Below are positions 9,395 through 19,435 of a DNA stretch of 64,000 nt, in pieces. The notes below the pieces were generated by a model, which saw only the letters and a list, made by a program, of their open reading frames with translations, searched no databases and was not told the origin of the DNA. The position numbers and the translations under genes were made by a program. Numbering within the stretch: position 1 is the first letter of the stretch; the number at the start of each line of letters is the position of its first letter. The stretch comes from Prorocentrum cordatum (lineage: Eukaryota; Sar; Dinophyceae; Prorocentrales; Prorocentraceae): positions 302,465-366,464 of the forward strand of contig CAUYUJ010014350.1 of the NCBI GenBank assembly GCA_963575745.1, read 5' to 3'.

Positions 9395-10143
9395 CCGGGC
9401 GTTCGGTTCGAGCGCCGGCCTGGGTGCCGGAATCGGCCCGGAAGGGGTTCCAGGGCGCCGGGAGCAGAAAATCAATATTTTCGAAAGAAAAATATGTCTT
9501 GGAGTGGCCTTTTTTCCGCACCGCCTCGGAATTCAATTTTCCGGCGCCGGCCGGCGCCGGAACCGGCCCGGGCGCTGGCCCGGGTGCTGGCCCAGGCGTT
9601 CGGCTCGAGCGCCGGCCCGGGTGCCGGAAGCGGCCCGGAAGGGGTTCCCGGGCGCCGGGAGCAGAAAATCAATATTTTCGAAAGAAAAATATGTCTTGGA
9701 GTGGCCTTTTTTCGGCACCGCCTCGGAATTCAATTTTCCGGCGCCGGCCGGCGCCGGAACCGGCCCGGGCGCTGGCCCGGGTGCTGGCCCGGGCGTTTGG
9801 CTCGAGCGCCGGCCCGGGTGCCAGAAGCGGCCCGGAAGGGGTTCCCGGGCGCCGGGAGCAGAAAATCAATATTTTCGAAAGAAAAATGTGTCTTGGAGTG
9901 GCCTTTTTTCGGCACCGCCTCGGAATTCAATTTTCCGGCGCCGGCCGGCGCCGGAACCGGCCCGGGCGCTGGCCCGGGTGCCGGCCCGGGCGTTTGGCTC
10001 GAGCGCCGGCCCGGGTGCCGGAATCGGCCCGGAAGGGGTTCCAGGGCGCCGGGAGGAGAAAATCAATATTTTCGAAAGAAAAATATGTCTTGGAGTGGCC
10101 TTTTTTCGGCACCGCCTCGGAATTCAATTTTCCGGCGCCGGCC
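9395..10143 (+). repeat. 197-bp satellite array, unit 1
   Basis: GGAATTCAATTTTCCGGCGC recurs at about 9,531, 9,728, 9,925 and 10,122, an exact 197-bp spacing. Each unit has a GC-palindromic part (GGCGCCGGCCGGCGCCGG) and an AT-rich part (AAAATCAATATTTTCGAAAG). 197 is not a multiple of three, so an open frame rotates through all three frames; none is likely to be coding. Confidence 0.92.
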
Positions 10144-10720
10144 GTGCTCCTGCGCGGTCTGCCGTGCTCCTGTGGCGTCTGCCGTGCTCCTGTGTGGTCT
10201 GCCGTGCTCCTGTGGTCTGCCGTGCTCATTTGGGGTTTCCCGCGAGCTTGTGGGGTCTGCCGTGCTCCTGTGGGGGAAACGCCAGCGGCGTTCGGGGTAC
10301 AACAAAAGGCGCGTTTATGTTGTACCTGCGCGCGGTCTGCCGTGCTCCTGTGGGGATTGCCGTGCTCCTGTGTGGTCTGCCGTGCTCCTGTGTGGTTTGC
10401 CGTGCTCCTGTGGTCTGCCGTGCTCCTTTGTGGTTTGCCGTGCTCCTGTGGGGTCTGCCGTGCTCCTGTGGGGTCTGCCGTGCTCCTGTGAGGTCTGCGG
10501 TGCTCTTGTGTGGTCTGCAGTGCTTCTGTGGTCTGCCGTGCTCATTTGGGATCTGCCGTGCTCGTGTGGTGTCTGCCGTGCTCCTGCGGGATCTGCTGTG
10601 CTCCTTGTGTCGTCTCTTTGGTCTGCCGTGCTCCTTTGTGGTCTGCCGTGCTCTTGTGGGGTCTGCCGTGCTCCTGTGTGGTCTGCCGTGCTCCTTTTTT
10701 TCCGCCTGCCGTGCTCCTGC
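10144..10720 (+). repeat. 20-bp minisatellite, block 2
   Basis: Same unit as 8,816-9,055, with an embedded non-repeat insert (about 10,272-10,330, GGGGAAACGCCAGCGGCG) that recurs in unit 2 at about 12,880-12,940. Confidence 0.9.
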
Positions 10721-10721
10721 T

Positions 10722-10988
10722 CATTTTCTGAGGACGTCCCGAGCGAAAACGTCATTTTTAACATAAGAGGTTGTAAAACACCTCTGTCGGCATCTCATTT
10801 TTTCGAGGATGTCTCGAGCGAAACGCTCATTTTTCATGCATAACAAAAATTTTTGATATTTTTCAACATCCCGATTTTTTGAGGATGTCTCGAGCGAAAC
10901 CGTCATTTTTAACATAAGACGTCTTAAACGATAGCCTCCAACACCTCGATTTTTCGAGGATGTCTCGAGCGAAATGGCCATTTTGGGG
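10722..10988 (+). repeat. GAGGATGTCTCGAGCGAAA cluster, copy 1
   Basis: Four spaced occurrences of TTTTTYGAGGATGTCTCGAG followed by CGAAA and an NGTCATTTTT-like end. The block is nearly identical to 13,906-14,176. Single units also lie at 8,405-8,445 and 13,832-13,864. Confidence 0.85.
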
Positions 10989-11507
10989 AACCTGACCGGA
11001 CAAGAACGGGAAGCGCCGTTTTTTATCCACCACGTGCGTCAGAGACCGTATTGGCGAGAACGTCAGAGAAACCCATAAACGCAACAGAACAGACTAAATG
11101 GTGGCCTGCCGCGCTGGTCTGTCGAGGTAGTCTGCTGCCCTGGCCACATCATGGTGTCGACACCGTGCTTTTCTCTCGGCCACGCGGGCCCCCACCCGTT
11201 GTCGCCCAGCCTACTTTTTCTGTTCCAGCCTGTCTTGTCTTTTGTTTGTCCGTCGTCGTCGTCGCGTGCCTTTCCTTTGTCGTGGTCGTCGTTTTCATTA
11301 TAATCGTCCGCTGTTGCCGTTCTCGCTGTCGCCGTCGTTATCATTTTATGATTGCGGTCGTTTTTCTGATTGTTTTTTTGTTGTTGGATTCCGTGTTCGG
11401 TTGGTTTTTGTGTTATGTTTGTGGTCGTTTTCTGTCATCGTTTTTTGTCGTAATTTTCGAGATCGTTATTGACGAAGACGACGACGACGACGATGACGAC
11501 GACGACG

Positions 11508-12005
11508 ATCTGCCGTGCTTCTGTGGCGTCTGCGGTGCTCCTGTGGTCTGCCGTGCTCCTTCTTGGTTTGCCGTGCTCCTGTGTGGTCTGCCGTGCTCCT
11601 GTGCGGTCTTCCGTGCTCCTGTGGTCTGCCGTGCTCCTTTGGGGTCTGCCGTGCTCCTGTGGAGTTTGCCGTGCGAACGTGTGGTCTGCCGTGCTCCTGT
11701 GTGGTCTGGCGTGCTCCTGTATGGTCTGCCGTGCTCTTGTGTGGTTTGCCGTGCTCCTGTGTGGTCTGCCGTGCTCCCGTGGGGTCTGCCGTGTCCTGTG
11801 TGGTCTGCCGTGCTCCTGTGTGGTCTGCCGTGCTCCTGTGTGGTCTGCCGTGCTCCTTCTTGGTCTGCCGTGCTCATGTGCGGTCTGCCGTGCTCCTGTG
11901 CGGTCTGCCGTGCGAACGTGTGGACTGCCGTGCTCATTTGGGGTCTGCCTTGCTCCTTTGTGGTTTGCCGCGCTCCTGTGTGGTCTGCCGTGCTCCTGTG
12001 TGGTC
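11508..12005 (+). repeat. 20-bp minisatellite, block 3
   Basis: Continuation of unit 2. 11,640-11,850 matches the variant order of block 1, which shows the array was copied with the segment; about 150 bp of extra variants follow. Confidence 0.9.
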
Positions 12006-12127
12006 AGCAGACCCAGGGCTGAGGGAAGGCTGGAGCAGTGCTCTGGTGGTCCTTCACCCGCCCAGCTCCGTCCCCTCCCACTCTGGACCGATCTTGCGGG
12101 AAGCTGGCTTGTGGCAGCGCATCGCGC
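12006..12127. repeat. unit 2 copy of the 9,056-9,180 spacer
   Basis: CAGACCCAGGGCTGAGGGAA to CATCGCGCGTC, matching 9,056-9,180 apart from isolated substitutions. Confidence 0.8.
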
Positions 12128-12722
12128 GTCGGCCGCCAGCCCAGGTGCCGGCCCGGGCGTTCGGTTCGAGCGCCGGCCTGGGTGCCGGAATCGGCCCGGA
12201 AGGGGTTCCAGGGCGCCGGGAGCAGAAAATCAATATTTTCGAAAGAAAAATATGTCTTGGAGTGGCCTTTTTTCCGCACCGCCTCGGAATTCAATTTTCC
12301 GGCGCCGGCCGGCGCCGGAACCGGCCCGGGCGCTGGCCCGGGTGCTGGCCCAGGCGTTCGGCTCGAGCGCCGGCCCGGGTGCCGGAAGCGGCCCGGAAGG
12401 GGTTCCCGGGCGCCGGGAGCAGAAAATCAATATTTTCGAAAGAAAAATATGTCTTGGAGTGGCCTTTTTTCGGCACCGCCTCGGAATTCAATTTTCCGGC
12501 GCCGGCCGGCGCCGGAACCGGCCCGGGCGCTGGCCCGGGTGCTGGCCCGGGCGTTTGGCTCGAGCGCCGGCCCGGGTGCCAGAAGCGGCCCGGAAGGGGT
12601 TCCCGGGCGCCGGGAGCAGAAAATCAATATTTTCGAAAGAAAAATATGTCTTGGAGTGGCCTTTTTTCGGCACCGCCTCGGAATTCAATTTTCCGGCGCC
12701 GGCCGGCGCCGGAACCGGCCCA
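12128..12722 (+). repeat. 197-bp satellite array, unit 2
   Basis: GGAATTCAATTTTCCGGCGC at about 12,289, 12,486 and 12,683, again exactly 197 bp apart. It has one unit fewer than the array at 9,395-10,143. Confidence 0.92.
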
Positions 12723-13560
12723 GGCTGCCGTGCTCCTGTGTGGTCAGCCGTGCTCCTGAGGCGTCTACGGTGCTCTTTTGGGGTCTGCCGTACTCATTTG
12801 GGGTCTGCCGTGCTCCTGTGGTCGGCCGTGCTCATTTGGGGTCTGCCGCGCGCCTGTGAGATCTGCCGTGCTCCTGTTGGGGAAACGCCAGCGGCGTTCG
12901 GGGTACAACAAAAAGGCGCGTTTATGTTGTACCCGCGCGCGGTCTGCCGTGCTCCTGTGGGTTCCGCCGTGCTCCTGTGGCGTCTGCCGTGCTCCTGTGG
13001 CGTCTGCCGGGCTCCTGTGTGGTCTGCCGTGCTCCTTTGTGGTCTGCCGTGCTCCTGTGGAGTCTGCCGTGCTCCTGTGTGGTCTGCCGTGCTCTTGTGG
13101 TCTGCCGTGCTCATTTGGGATTTGCCGTGCTCATGTGGGGTCTGCCGTACTCCTGTGTGGTCTGCCGTGCTCCGGTGGTCTGCCGTGCTCCTTTGGGGTC
13201 TGCCTTGCTACTGTGGGGTCTGCCGTGCTCCTGTGTGGTCTGCCGTGCTCCTGTGGTTTGCCTTGCTCCTGTGTGGTCTGCCGTGCTCCTTTTGGGTCTG
13301 CTCTGCCGTGCTCCTGTGGGGTCTGCCGTGCTCCTGTGGGGTCTGCCGTGCTCTTGTGGGGTCTGCCGTGCTCTTGTGTGGTCTGCCGTGCTCCTTTGTG
13401 GTCTGCCGTGCTCCTGTGTGGTCTGCCGTGCTCCTGTGTGGCCTGCCGTGCTCTTGTGTGGTCTGCCGTGCTCCTGTTGGTCTGCCGTGCTCTTCTGTGG
13501 TCTGCCGTGCTCCTATGGGGTCTGCCGTTGTTCGGCCGTCTTGAGGGCACTCTTAGGGCA
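12723..13560 (+). repeat. 20-bp minisatellite, block 4 (longest)
   Basis: About 40 units of the CTGCCGTGCTCCTGTG type with short variants. A forward frame reaches 691 codons (11,469-13,544) only because the repeat contains no stop codon in any forward frame. Confidence 0.9.
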
Positions 13561-13905
13561 TAGTCTGCCGTGCTCCTCGTCTTGGTCTGCCGTGCTCCTC
13601 GTCTTGGTCATCCTTTCCGTCGTCTTGAGGGCGCTCTTGGTGCCTGGTCTGCCGTGCTCCTCGTCTTGGTCTGCCGTGCTCCTCTCGGTTCCTAAGCCTG
13701 GTCTGCCGTGCTCCTCGTCTTGGTCTGCCGTGCTCCTCTCGGTTCCTACGCGCGGTCTGCCGTGCTCCTGTGGGGAGCACGGCAGACCACAGGAGCACGG
13801 CAGACCACACAGGAGCACGGCAGACCACACCTCGATTTTTTGAGGATGTCTCGAGCGAAATGGCCGTGGTCTGCCGTGCTCCACACAGGAGCACGGCAGA
13901 CCACC
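13561..13905. repeat. minisatellite variant and orientation switch
   Basis: 13,561-13,760 carries a variant with CTCGTCTTGG after each CTGCCGTGCT. From 13,777 the unit appears as its reverse complement (GGAGCACGGCAGACCACA), with forward and reverse units mixed to 13,905 and a GAGGATGTCTCGAG unit between. Confidence 0.8.
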
Positions 13906-14176
13906 TGCTCATTTTCTGAGGACGTCCCGAGCGAAAACGTCATTTTTAACATAAGAGGTTCTAAAACACCTCTGTCGGCATCTCATTTTTTCGAGGATGT
14001 CTCGAGCGAAACGCTCATTTGTCATGCATAACAAAAATTTTTGATATTTTTCAACATCCCGATTTTTTGAGGATGTCTCGAGCGAAACCGTCATTTTTAA
14101 CATAAGACGTCTTAAACGATAGCCTCCAACACCTCGATTTTTCGAGGATGTCTCGAGCGAAATGGCCATTTTGGGG
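13906..14176 (+). repeat. GAGGATGTCTCGAGCGAAA cluster, copy 2
   Basis: Near-identical copy of 10,722-10,988, closing segmental unit 2. Confidence 0.85.
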
Positions 14177-14222
14177 AATCCGCCAACGAAAAACCCCGTG
14201 CGCGCGCAACCCATAGATATAA

Positions 14223-14260
<38 letters not shown>

Positions 14261-14560
14261 TCAAGGATTCAGCCAGAACGTCCCGCTTGCTTCTCGTACC
14301 TCGAAGACGCTTCCCGTCATCCGCCAACGAAAAACCCGTGCAGCCCCGCAACCCATAGATATAAAGATATATATATATATATATACTCAAGGATTCAGCC
14401 AGAACGTCCCGCTTGCTTCTCGTACCTCGAAGACGCTTCCCGTCATCCGCCAGCGAGTTCCCCGGTGCGGCGCGCACCCCTTGGTTAGAGAAAATTGAGC
14501 CCCAGAACCAACGGTGCACGCCGGAGGCGCTTCCCGTCATCCGCCGCCGCGCTTGTGCGG
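14177..14560 (+). repeat. tandem repeat with TA tracts and CGCTTCCCGTCATCCGCC
   Basis: AATCCGCCAACGAAAAACCC, a TA tract, then CTCAAGGATTCAGCCAGAAC to CGCTTCCCGTCATC occurs twice (14,177-14,320; 14,321-14,450). A third CGCTTCCCGTCATC end lies at about 14,528, next to the copy of the 8,090-8,170 segment. Confidence 0.8.
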
Positions 14561-14569
14561 CATTGGTTT

Positions 14570-15000
14570 GTTCAGTGAACGTGGATTGGGTCGCGGGTGG
14601 GTCGCGGGCTCTCCACCTCCACCTGGAAGGAATGCAAAAGCAGCCCGCCGCAAGCGCCAAAAAAATTGGCTCGTACACGGAACGAGGTTTGGGTCGCGGG
14701 TGGGCCGCGGGTTCTCCACAGGGAACGAATGCAAAGGATGCCCGCCGCAGGCGCCGAAAATGTGGTTTGTACCCTGAACGTGGTCGCGGGTGGGCCGCGG
14801 GCTCTCCACCTGAAACGAATGCAAAATATGCCCGCCGCAGGCGCCGAAAAATGTGGTTTGTACCCTGAACGTGGTTTGGGTCGCGGGTTGGTCGCGAGTT
14901 GGTCACGGGATGTGTCGCGAGCTCTCCACTTGGAAGGAATGCAAAAAAACCCGCCGCAGGCGCCGAAAATTGTGGTTTGTACCTTGAACGTGGTTTGGGT
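14570..15000 (+). repeat. 90-120-bp tandem repeat (CCGCCGCAGGCGCCGAAAA)
   Basis: Four to five imperfect units: GTGGGTCGCGGGCTCTCCAC, a GGAATGCAAAA-like middle, CCGCCGCAGGCGCCGAAAA, TGTGGTTTGTACCCTGAACG. Open frames in several registers are a consequence. Confidence 0.8.
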
Positions 15001-15250
15001 CGAAGGTGGGTCGCGGGTGGGTCGCTGGGTAGGTCGCGGGTGGGTCGCGGGTGGGTCGCGGGTGGGTCGCGGGTGGGTCGCGGATGGGTCGCGGGGTGGG
15101 CCGCGGGGGGGTCGCGGGGTGGGTCGCGGGTTGGGTCGCGGGGTGGGTCGCGGGGTGGGTCGCGGGGTGGGTCGCGGGGTGGGTCGCGGGTGGGTCGCGG
15201 AGGGTGGGTCGCGGGGTGGGTCGCGGGTGGGTCGCGGGGCGCGGTCGCGG
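15001..15250 (+). repeat. GGGTGGGTCGC minisatellite
   Basis: About 22 copies of a 10-12-bp GTGGGTCGCGG unit derived from the end of the preceding repeat. Strongly G-rich on the plus strand. Confidence 0.9.
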
Positions 15251-15269
15251 GGCGCGGGGTACGACGACG

Positions 15270-16094
15270 GCAACAACAACAACAACAACAACAACAATCA
15301 TTTTACCCGAACGCGTGGTGTTCTCCCCAGTGCCAGGGTTTTCATACGACACCAGGCAATACCCCCACTTCGTGGGGGGGCATTACAAGCTCTACCAAAT
15401 ATCCAAACGACTCTTCGCGACCACCCAAACCCAGCTTCCCGCCCTATGACGTTGGGACACTTCACTTCGTGGCGTGCGGACGACCGTGGCTACTACACTG
15501 GCGTGGGGTACACACCCACAGAACCCAATGGTTTTTGGAGATTTCGGCGTGCGCGCGCGAAGAAAAAACGAATGTGTCCCGCATGGTATTATTTGACAGG
15601 GATGATGGCCCTGGCAGGTGCGCAACCGTTGTCGCAGAAGTTCGAAAAAGTTGCTCGCAAAAGCCCGTTTGACAGAAATGTTTAAAAAGTGTTGGGTTTC
15701 CTACGAATCCGCAAGAGCGCGCGGGATGAGATTTTGACATTTTTTTGTTGAAAAACCATTGGTTTTTTGATGTTTTTATGTTAAAATCGCTCCGAACACT
15801 AAGCTTTTGGAAGGATTTCGTCTTGCGCGCGCGAATGTCCACTTTACCTTATTTTTTGCAAGGGATTCTTGAAATTTGATTATATTAGAACAAGAAATTT
15901 CATTTTATAGTGTTTTTTGCAAGGGAAAGCGGATTACAACAAAACAACCGGATCTTGATCACCTCGAATTACCTGAGGCTTCCTCACGAAAATGATGAAA
16001 ACGTGGCTGCGGCCTAGGCGCGGCGGGGGGGGCGCGCACCAGGGGGCCCAACAATAATTATTCTTTAGAATTAATAATGTTCAACAACAACAAC

Positions 16095-16154
<60 letters not shown>

Positions 16155-16155
16155 G
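15270..16155 (+). mobile_element. (CAA)n-bounded element, short copy
   Basis: A CAA tract (15,273-15,297) is followed by about 780 bp of unique-like DNA (start TTTTACCCGAACGCG, end AATAATTATTCTTTAGAATT) and a second, longer CAA tract (16,080-16,155). The same arrangement recurs at 61,934-63,077. Internally CCATTGGTTTTT followed by a GCGCGCGCG stretch occurs twice, so the body is itself made of degenerate repeats. No transposase or recognisable protein is encoded. Confidence 0.75.
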
Positions 16156-17340
16156 AATCCGCACCGCGGAATTCCACATCAGCCACGCACCCAGGGACAG
16201 TGAATGACCGTTCGGTCCCCTCACTCTGATTTAAGAAATGGAAGCAAGGAACACCTGCGTGTTCACAATGTTGACGCATTTACAAAGTTGATCCGTTTGT
16301 GTGGCTTTCATACGAAATCCTTGTGTGGGAGGACTACATATTGATTCCCAGCATGTAGAAATCAATTGGAATCCCTTTGTGCTGACTTACACATTGTTTT
16401 TTTGTTGTGCGTGCCTCTCAAATAAAATCCGTTCATGGGAAACTACACCTTGATCCCTAGTGTGTAGGATACAATCGAAATCCGTTGTGCAAGCTTACGA
16501 ATTGATTCCTTTGTGTGCGGCCTTCAAATAAAATTCCTGTGTGCCTGCCTCTAGGGAGGCGGAGAGGGGCTGGCCTACGAAAAACAAAAAACAAAAAAGA
16601 CAAACAAATACAAAAAAAACAACCTGGAGGACCAAAACCGCTGTCTTTAATTACAAAAATTGTTTTTACTTGCAAGCCCAAAAACACAAAAAGGCCAACC
16701 TGGAAGCAACGGAAACTTGTGTGTTCACAAGGTTGGCGCATTTACAAAGTTAATCTTGTTGCGTGGCTCTCAAATAAAATCCTTGTGTGTGAGATTGCAA
16801 ATTGATTCCTAGTGTGTAGAAATCAAATGGAAGCTTTGTGTGTTGAGTTACAAAATGGATTCTTGTGTATGGTTCTCAAGTAAAGTCCTTGGTGCGGGAA
16901 GCTGCATAGTGATTCCTCGTGCGTATGATACAATTGAAACCCGTTGGTGCGGACATAAAAGTTGATACCTGGTGTGCGGACATCAAATAAAATTCCGTTG
17001 CGCCTGCTTCGAGGGGGGGGGCTGGCCGACGAAAGAGACAGAACGATAAAACAACCTGAAGGACCAAACGCTGTGATTTCAATTGCGAAGTTAAACCCAA
17101 ATACACAACAAAAAAACTTGGAAGCAAGGAAAGACTGTGTTTTCACAGAATTTGCGCATTTACACATTGAATCCTGTTGTGTGGCTCTCAAATGATTTTT
17201 TTTTGTGGGGAGCCGGAAATGGATTCTTATTGTGCAGGAATCAACTGGAATCCTTTTTTGTGCGGGGTTACAAATTGATTCCTACTGCGCGGTCAGCCCG
17301 CATCCTCACCCCCCCCCCTGGCGGCGGGGACACAAAAATT
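16156..17340 (+). repeat. cluster of dispersed AAATAAAATCC repeat, forward arm
   Basis: Repeated modules of TTGATTCC, TGTGTGCGGC, CTCAAATAAAATCC and GCCTCTAGGG/CTGGCC-CGAAAAA, in units of about 60-130 bp and larger blocks (16,260-16,790; 16,791-17,200). 16,156-16,230 is unassigned. Confidence 0.8.
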
Positions 17341-17960
17341 CTAGTTGAAGGCCGCACAAAAAGAATCAACGTGTAATGATGCACGAAAGGATTTCACTGG
17401 CATCCTACACATCAGGACCAAATTTGCAGCTCCCCACCGAAGGATTTCATTTGAGAGCCACACAAAAAGGATTCAACTTGTAAATGCGCACGCACTGTGA
17501 AAGGAAAAAAAACACTGGTTGCCCTTGCTTCCAAGTTGGCGTTGTTGTGTATGTTGGGTTTACAATCGAAAACCACTTTACACTTGAAAACACAGCGCTT
17601 TGGGTATTCCAAATTGTTGTTTTGACTTGTTTGTTTTTATGTTTCTTTCGTCGGCCAACCCGCCCCCCTTTCCCCTGGAGGCACGCACAAAGGAATGTTA
17701 TGTGAAGGCCGCACAAAAAAAGAATCAATGTGTAAGTCTGCACAAAAGATTTCGATTGTATCCTACACAATAAGAATCACTTTGTAATTCCCAACAAATT
17801 GATCTTATTTGAGGGCCACTCAACAGGATTCGATGTGTAAGTCTGCAGACAAGGATTCCACTTGATTCCTACACAAAAGGAATCAAGCTGGCGTCCCCCG
17901 CAAAAGGATTCTGTTTGAGATCCGCACAAAGTTCTTCTCCACAGAGCAGACCACTTATTT
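17341..17960 (-). repeat. cluster of dispersed AAATAAAATCC repeat, inverted arm
   Basis: The same modules in reverse: GAAGGCCGCACAAAAAGAAT, AAGGATTTCATTTGAGAG, CCACACAAAAAGGATTC, and GGCCAACCCGCCCC. The turning point is near 17,300-17,345. Confidence 0.8.
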
Positions 17961-18190
17961 TTGTCCAGCTTCTTCAGCCGCGCATACAGTCGGCAATTTT
18001 TTTTTCGGCGCCCCAGCTCCGCCGCCAGCAGGGTCATACGCATCGTCGCCCATAGCAGGCAGATATCCCTCGGGAGGGAGGGAAACCGAGAGAGAGAGGG
18101 CCAGAGAGAGAGCGTAGAGACCATGATGGAGAGGCGGGGAACAAGAATGGTGACGAAGCAGGAAGGAAGAGGAGAGCAAGAAAAGAAGTG
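17961..18190. other. unassigned, GA-rich at 18,070-18,180
   Basis: No repeat partner seen in the window. Open on the minus strand as part of a 375-codon frame (17,955-19,082) that I do not accept as a gene. Confidence 0.4.
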
Positions 18191-18195
18191 TGCCT

Positions 18196-18675
18196 GATGA
18201 TTGACCAAATCGATTGATGAGAGACAACCGCCTTTGCAACACTGAATACAGTATTACCGAAACAATGCAACAAAGCACAAGCAAGTGAATGGAATATGGA
18301 GAATGTGACAGCGAATACATATTGTCGAAACACTGCAACAAGGGCACAAGCATCTTTGAATTATGTGCCCACCCCCACGGGCCGAGTGCACCCATTATGG
18401 CGGGGTGTCTCTTGCCCAGGGACGCGCCTGCCTTAAGGGGTGCAGGCACCCGTGGTCCGTTCCGTCTCCAGCGCGACGCGGGGCAGGCCGACGTTGACAC
18501 GAACGATACTTTTGTTTCCGACGTAGGGAATACACCACGTGTAAAGCGCTCTGTGAGTTTCCTCTTGGCACCGTGTCTGGTTGCAAGCACGGTAGCTGTA
18601 TTTGCCAGAAGATGTCGAGCCAGGCTACTAAACCCTGACAATCTGGCCTTCACAGAAGGGAGGAAACGACTGCCC
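18196..18675. repeat. 0.48-kb duplicated segment, copy 1
   Basis: Starts ATGATTGACCAAATCG and ends CACAGAAGGGAGGAAACGAC. Copy 2 begins about 760 bp downstream (18,956-19,435). I count roughly 20 differences, about 4%. Both strands are open over much of it; coding status is unresolved. Confidence 0.88.
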
Positions 18676-18955
18676 CCTCTTTCGTGACATCGTCGGCACC
18701 TGGCGGCTTGGCCGCAGGTGCCCCCTTTTTCCTTGAATGTCCGACCCCCCGCCCCCGTGACCAGAGCCTTGACTGGAGCACAGGGTGGCGGAGCCGACTT
18801 CGTATCCCGGTTCTCGGGCACCACAATCAAAGCGCACGTGCGAAGCCCCCTCTTTGGTAAAGCGACCACTGCTACTACTCTGGCTGATGGGAAAAATGCT
18901 GCACCACCGAAGACGAGCTCTTGGAGAGACTTTCGGCTGATAACCAGAGGTTTGC
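18676..18955. other. spacer between duplicated segments, with strong hairpin
   Basis: Unique spacer. GGCACCTGGCGGCTTGGCCG through AGGTGCC (18,695-18,722) can form a long GC hairpin, followed by CCCCCTTTTT. No gene recognised. Confidence 0.6.
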
Positions 18956-19435
18956 CTGATGATTGACCAAATCGCTTGATGAGAGACAACCGCCTTTGCA
19001 ACACTGAATACAGTATTATCGAAACAATGCAACAAAGCACAAGCAAGTGAATGGAATCTGGAGAATGTGCCAGCAAATACAACTTGTCGAAACACTGTCA
19101 CAAGGGCACAAGCATCTTTGAATTATGTGCCCACCCCCACGGGCCGAGTGCACCCATTATGGTGGGGTGTCTCTTGCCCAGGGACGCGCCTGCCTTAAGG
19201 GGTGCAGGCACCCGTGGTCCATTCCGTCTCCAGCGTGACGCGGGGCAGGCCGACGTTGACACGAACGGCACCTTTGTTTCCGACGTAGGGAATACACCAC
19301 GTGTAAAGCGCTCTGTGAGCTTCCTCTTGACACTGTGTCTGGCTTCAAGCACGGTAGCTGTATTTGCCAGAAGATGTCGAGCCAGGCTACTAAACACTGA
19401 CTATCTGGCCTTCACAGAAGGGAGGAAACGACTAG
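18956..19435. repeat. 0.48-kb duplicated segment, copy 2
   Basis: Second copy of 18,196-18,675. Its minus-strand frame is broken relative to copy 1 near 19,100, which argues against maintained coding. Confidence 0.88.

Larger units (their letters stand above)
7483..10988 (+). repeat. tandem segmental duplication, unit 1
   Basis: Begins AACCTGACCGGACAAGAACG and ends in CGAAATGGCCATTTTGGGG, immediately followed by unit 2 starting with the same words. Shared blocks, in order: the 125-bp module, a T-rich GTC-derived segment (7,700-7,966), a GAC tract, the 20-bp minisatellite, the CAGCAGACCCAGGGCTGAGG segment, the 197-bp satellite, the minisatellite again, and the GAGGATGTCTCGAGC cluster. Unit 1 has additional DNA at about 8,000-8,815 and 9,181-9,384. 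Confidence 0.85.
10989..14176 (+). repeat. tandem segmental duplication, unit 2
   Basis: Second unit, about 3.2 kb, starting with the 125-bp module and ending with the same GGCCATTTTGGGG boundary as unit 1. Relative to unit 1 it lacks about 1 kb (8,000-8,815 and 9,181-9,384) but has a longer 20-bp minisatellite. Confidence 0.85.

Noticed and set aside
9302-10843. 513-codon frame over the 197-bp satellite
   Set aside because: The 197-bp period is not a multiple of three and the frame rotates; two other forward frames are equally open.
11469-13544. 691-codon forward frame with Cys-rich 20-residue repeats
   Set aside because: All three forward frames are open over the same minisatellite and the unit length varies without regard to frame; no start context or domain. 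It is repeat-derived, not a secreted Cys-rich protein or toxin.
18695-18722. GC hairpin followed by TTTTT as an intrinsic terminator
   Set aside because: Terminators of this type are bacterial; the context is eukaryotic and no gene ends here. Kept only as a hairpin.
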